A DNA stretch of 64,000 bases from Nodosilinea sp. E11. Its GTDB lineage: Bacteria; Cyanobacteriota; Cyanobacteriia; Phormidesmidales; Phormidesmidaceae. The position numbers and the translations under genes are program-made. Positions within the stretch are counted from its first letter, which is position 1. Each line of letters opens with the position of its first letter. Below, piece after piece: positions 61,003-64,000 of this stretch. The DNA is taken from the NCBI RefSeq assembly GCF_032813545.1, contig NZ_CP136520.1, forward strand, positions 3,652,001-3,716,000. Reading direction: 5' to 3'. Below the pieces are notes generated by a model, which saw nothing but the letters and a program-made list of their open reading frames with translations, ran no database searches and was not told the DNA's origin.

Positions 61003-61767
61003 CTAGACAGGTTTCGTGCGCTCGAGTCGTGCCGCTTTCTCGCTGTCATCGGCAAAGAATGTTGCGTAGAACCACCCCGCCAGCAGAGCGCCCAAAATAG
61101 GAGCAACCCAGAACAACCATAGCTGAGCAACCAGCGGTCCACCCACAAACAGCGCCGGGCCAGTACTGCGGGCCGGGTTAACGGAGGTGTTGGTCACCGG
61201 AATGCTAATCAGGTGAATTAACGTTAGGGCCAGACCAATGGCTACTGGTGCCAAACCAACCGGAGCCCGAAAGTCGGTGGCACCAAGGATGATCATCAAG
61301 AAGAAGAAGGTCATCACCACTTCGCACACCAAGCAGGCCAACAGGCTAAAGCCGCCGGGAGAATGGACACCAAACCCATTGGTCGCCAGGGGGTTGCCCA
61401 CCGAAGGATCGATCACAAAATCGGATTGCCCGGTAGCGATGAGATAGATAATGCCGGCACCTACCACAGCACCCAACACCTGGGACACAATATAGGGCAG
61501 CAGCTCTCCTCCTGGGAAACGCCCCGCTGCCCACAGACCAAAGGACACTGCCGGATTGAGGTGGCAACCCGAGATATGGCCAATGGCATAGGCCATGGTT
61601 AATACGGTTAAACCAAAGGCAAGGGATACGCCCAGAAACCCAATACCTAAATCGAAGGCTCCACTGCCATCTAAAAACTGACCTGCCAGCACAGCGCTAC
61701 CGCAGCCGCCCAGCACCAACCACAACGTACCCAAAAACTCAGCCACACAACGCTTTGTGAGGGGCAT
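61003..61767 (-). CDS. aqpZ: Aquaporin Z
   Basis: 254 residues with six TM helices and the two hallmark loops [12 protein letters not shown] and [12 protein letters not shown]. The start [27 protein letters not shown] is typical for AqpZ, and the narrow filter residues (His/Arg around NPAR) fit water selectivity rather than glycerol. It gives osmotic water flow across the plasma membrane. The gene is divergent from glgX, with ~260 bases between that probably hold both promoters. Confidence 0.95.
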   Translation of the reverse strand: MPLTKRCVAEFLGTLWLVLGGCGSAVLAGQFLDGSGAFDLGIGFLGVSLAFGLTVLTMAYAIGHISGCHLNPAVSFGLWAAGRFPGGELLPYIVSQVLGAVVGAGIIYLIATGQSDFVIDPSVGNPLATNGFGVHSPGGFSLLACLVCEVVMTFFFLMIILGATDFRAPVGLAPVAIGLALTLIHLISIPVTNTSVNPARSTGPALFVGGPLVAQLWLFWVAPILGALLAGWFYATFFADDSEKAARLERTKPV

Positions 61768-62029
61768 TGTTCACCACTCCTATCAACGATTTTTCTGTCA
61801 ATTAGTGTTGCCTGATACAGATTTGGATCAGCCACTAAAACCTCAAGGCAACAGTACCGCAAGACTATAAGAGTTTTATAAGTCTCAAGCGCTATAACCT
61901 TGCTCGGCTCGCTACGCCAATTGCCCCAGCCTGCTACCCTGGGGTAGGTGCTTTGCTCTGATCACAATCACTAGAGCTACCCAGTATCAGCTTTTTATGC
62001 CTTAGGGATAGTAGGAAACAGCGCTCATT

Positions 62030-64000
62030 ATGGGAATGCAAGTCTGGCCAGGTCGTCCCCACCCCCTAGGGGCCACCTGGGATGGCACGGGTACAAACTT
62101 CGCCCTGTTTTCAGAAAATGCCACGGCCGTCGAGATCTGTCTCTTTGACGCTGGCAATCAAGAAATCCGTGTTCCTCTCATTGAGGTCGATAACTTTGTC
62201 TGGCACGGTTACCTAGTCGGGGTAAAGCCAGGCCAGCGCTATGGTTTTCGGGTGCACGGCCCTCACGACCCTGAGGCAGGGCAGCGTTTTAATCCCCACA
62301 AACTGTTGATTGATCCCTATGCCAAGGCACTGGATGGGGATGTGCAGTTCGATCCAGCCATTTTTGGCTACGATATCGAGTCCAGCGACGATCTTGAGCG
62401 CCTCGATCTGTCGTTCTCTCAGATCGATAGTGCACCCTATATGCCCAAGGCGATCGTGGTTGACCCAGCCTTTGACTGGGAGGGCGATCGCTCTCCCGAT
62501 ACCCCCTGGCATCGCACCATCATCTATGAGACCCACGTTAAAGGGCTCACCCAACAGCATCCCCAGGTGCCGACAGAGCTGCGAGGTACCTACGCTGGGC
62601 TAGCCCATCCCGCCATTATCGATCACCTGACTCACTTAGGCATTACCGCCGTCGAGTTATTGCCGGTGCATCACTTCCACGCCTACCCAGGGCACCTGGC
62701 CAATACCGGACTGCGCAATTACTGGGGCTACGACTCACTCAACTACTTTTCTCCCTACGGTGGCTACAGCAGTGCTGGCCAGCATGGCGAACAGGTGAAC
62801 GAGTTCAAGTCCATGGTCAAAGCTCTTCACCAGGCGGGTATTGAGGTCATCTTAGATGTGGTCTACAACCACACTGGGGAAGGCAGCCACCTGGGGCCAA
62901 CCCTTAGCCTGCGAGGTATCGATAACGCCGCCTACTATCGCCTAGTTGAAGATGCCCCCCGCTACTACATGGACTTCACTGGCTGCGGCAATTCCCTCAA
63001 CGTCAGGCATCCCCAAATTCTCAAGCTGATTATGGACAGCTTGAGATACTGGGTGCTCGAAATGCACGTTGACGGCTTCCGGTTTGATCTGGCCTCGGCG
63101 CTGGCCCGCGAATTGTACGAAGTAGACAGCTTGGCTGCGTTCTTCGACATCATCCACCAAGACCCGGTGTTATCGACCATTAAACTCATCGCCGAGCCCT
63201 GGGATCTTGGCGAAGGCGGCTATCAAGTCGGCAACTTTCCGCTGCTGTGGTCAGAGTGGAACGGCAAGTACCGTGACTCCATGCGCGACTTTTGGCGCGA
63301 CCACGATTGCCGGTTGGGCGAGTTTGCATTTCGCATTACGGGCAGCTCCGACCTGTACCAGGCCAACGGCAAGCGTCCCCATGCCAGCATCAATTTCATC
63401 ACCTGCCATGACGGCTTTACCCTACGGGATCTCGTCAGCTATAACGAAAAGCACAACCTGGCCAACCACGAAAACAACCGCGACGGCGAAAGCTACAACC
63501 GCTCCTGGAACTGTGGGGCCGAGGGCGAAACTGAAGAACCTGAAATTTTGGCGCTGCGCCACAAGCAGCAGCGTAACCTATTGGCCACCCTGTTGCTTTC
63601 CCAGGGGGTACCCATGCTGTTGGGCGGTGACGAATTAAACCGTACTCAGCAGGGCAACAATAACACCTACTGCCAAGACAGCGAACTGTCGTGGTTTGAT
63701 TGGCATTTTGACCAGGCTAGCCAAGACCTGCTGGCCTTTACCCGGCAGCTCATTCGCCTGCGTCAGGAACATCCTGTCTTTGCCCATCGCCACTGGTTTC
63801 AAGGGCGAGCCATCCATGGGTCTGGGATCCATGATATTGGTTGGTATAACCCTGACGGCAGTAAGATTACAGACCACCAGTGGCACGATGACTCTGCAAA
63901 GGCTATTGCTGTTTTTCTCAACGGCGAAGAGTTAAGGGCTTCTGATGCTAGAGGCCAGCGGCTACTAGACGACAGTTTTTTGCTATGCTTCAACGCCCAA
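62030..64000 (+). CDS. glgX: Glycogen debranching enzyme (isoamylase type), 3' end outside window
   Basis: Open frame from ATG 62030 to the right edge (657 codons with no stop), a few tens of residues short of the usual ~700. N-terminal CBM48 ([24 protein letters not shown]), then the GH13 barrel with all four conserved regions: [22 protein letters not shown] (nucleophile Asp), [12 protein letters not shown] (acid Glu) and [38 protein letters not shown] is the isoamylase/GlgX signature. It removes alpha-1,6 branches of glycogen after phosphorylase action. It is divergent from aqpZ; a second ATG two codons downstream is also possible. Confidence 0.95.
   Translation, partial: MGMQVWPGRPHPLGATWDGTGTNFALFSENATAVEICLFDAGNQEIRVPLIEVDNFVWHGYLVGVKPGQRYGFRVHGPHDPEAGQRFNPHKLLIDPYAKALDGDVQFDPAIFGYDIESSDDLERLDLSFSQIDSAPYMPKAIVVDPAFDWEGDRSPDTPWHRTIIYETHVKGLTQQHPQVPTELRGTYAGLAHPAIIDHLTHLGITAVELLPVHHFHAYPGHLANTGLRNYWGYDSLNYFSPYGGYSSAGQHGEQVNEFKSMVKALHQAGIEVILDVVYNHTGEGSHLGPTLSLRGIDNAAYYRLVEDAPRYYMDFTGCGNSLNVRHPQILKLIMDSLRYWVLEMHVDGFRFDLASALARELYEVDSLAAFFDIIHQDPVLSTIKLIAEPWDLGEGGYQVGNFPLLWSEWNGKYRDSMRDFWRDHDCRLGEFAFRITGSSDLYQANGKRPHASINFITCHDGFTLRDLVSYNEKHNLANHENNRDGESYNRSWNCGAEGETEEPEILALRHKQQRNLLATLLLSQGVPMLLGGDELNRTQQGNNNTYCQDSELSWFDWHFDQASQDLLAFTRQLIRLRQEHPVFAHRHWFQGRAIHGSGIHDIGWYNPDGSKITDHQWHDDSAKAIAVFLNGEELRASDARGQRLLDDSFLLCFNAQ

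Overview
The window is chromosomal DNA from a cyanobacterium. It carries plastocyanin (petE), the photosystem II extrinsic cytochrome c550 (psbV), an NDH-1 assembly factor of the CRR6 type, CGLD27, DUF1830 and DUF4079 proteins, CHASE2/GGDEF/EAL and CyaB-type signalling proteins, and very many copies of the HIP1 octamer GCGATCGC. By eye the G+C content is fairly high, except in two AT-rich patches (about 9.0-10.6 kb and 13.8-15.5 kb). The gene style suggests a Leptolyngbya-like lineage, but I cannot fix the genus.

Layout. 0-9 kb: the end of a glutamine synthetase-like gene, a FecR/CHASE2-GGDEF-EAL signalling pair, a catalytically altered rhodanese, then a secreted acetamidase/formamidase and a second glutamine synthetase-like gene on the minus strand. 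The latter has an NtcA-type site and a perfect 18-bp palindrome upstream. 9-10.6 kb: a small AT-rich defence-like patch with a TIR-domain protein and a MntA/HepT (nucleotidyltransferase/HEPN) pair. 10.6-17 kb: a HAD phosphatase, an ABC-2 exporter, an 85-bp direct repeat bracketing an AT-rich EAL gene and a MITE-like element, and a Uma2 nuclease. 17-25 kb: an RND efflux pump with its adaptor, a Dam-like methylase and CRR6. 25-33 kb: a nested palindromic element, wecB, a sigma factor, a metallo-beta-lactamase-fold hydrolase, an Fbp-like ABC ATPase and small membrane proteins.

33-47 kb: a radical SAM protein, GrpB, petE, psbV, accD, a GAF-GAF-PAS adenylate cyclase, a serine hydrolase, an outer-membrane-type protein, RecQ, a MntP-like transporter and a second B12-binding radical SAM protein. 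47-52 kb: a class II (adenosylcobalamin) ribonucleotide reductase interrupted by two inteins, the second lying directly before the catalytic cysteine. 52-64 kb: a membrane-anchored coiled-coil protein, rsfS-CGLD27-asparaginase, initiator tRNA-Met, a DUF1537 kinase, Hsp33, a Nudix hydrolase, a Met-rich zinc-ribbon protein, aquaporin Z, and a glgX that runs off the right edge.

The clearest functional groupings are nitrogen release and assimilation (amidase plus two GS-like genes, with an NtcA site), photosynthetic electron transport (petE, psbV), second-messenger signalling (two c-di-GMP proteins and one cAMP protein), and the compact TIR plus HEPN/MNT patch. The strongest candidates for a second look are the two-intein nrdJ, the direct repeats around the EAL gene, the MITE with target-site duplication, the operator-like palindrome of the GS gene, and the TIR/HEPN/MNT patch.
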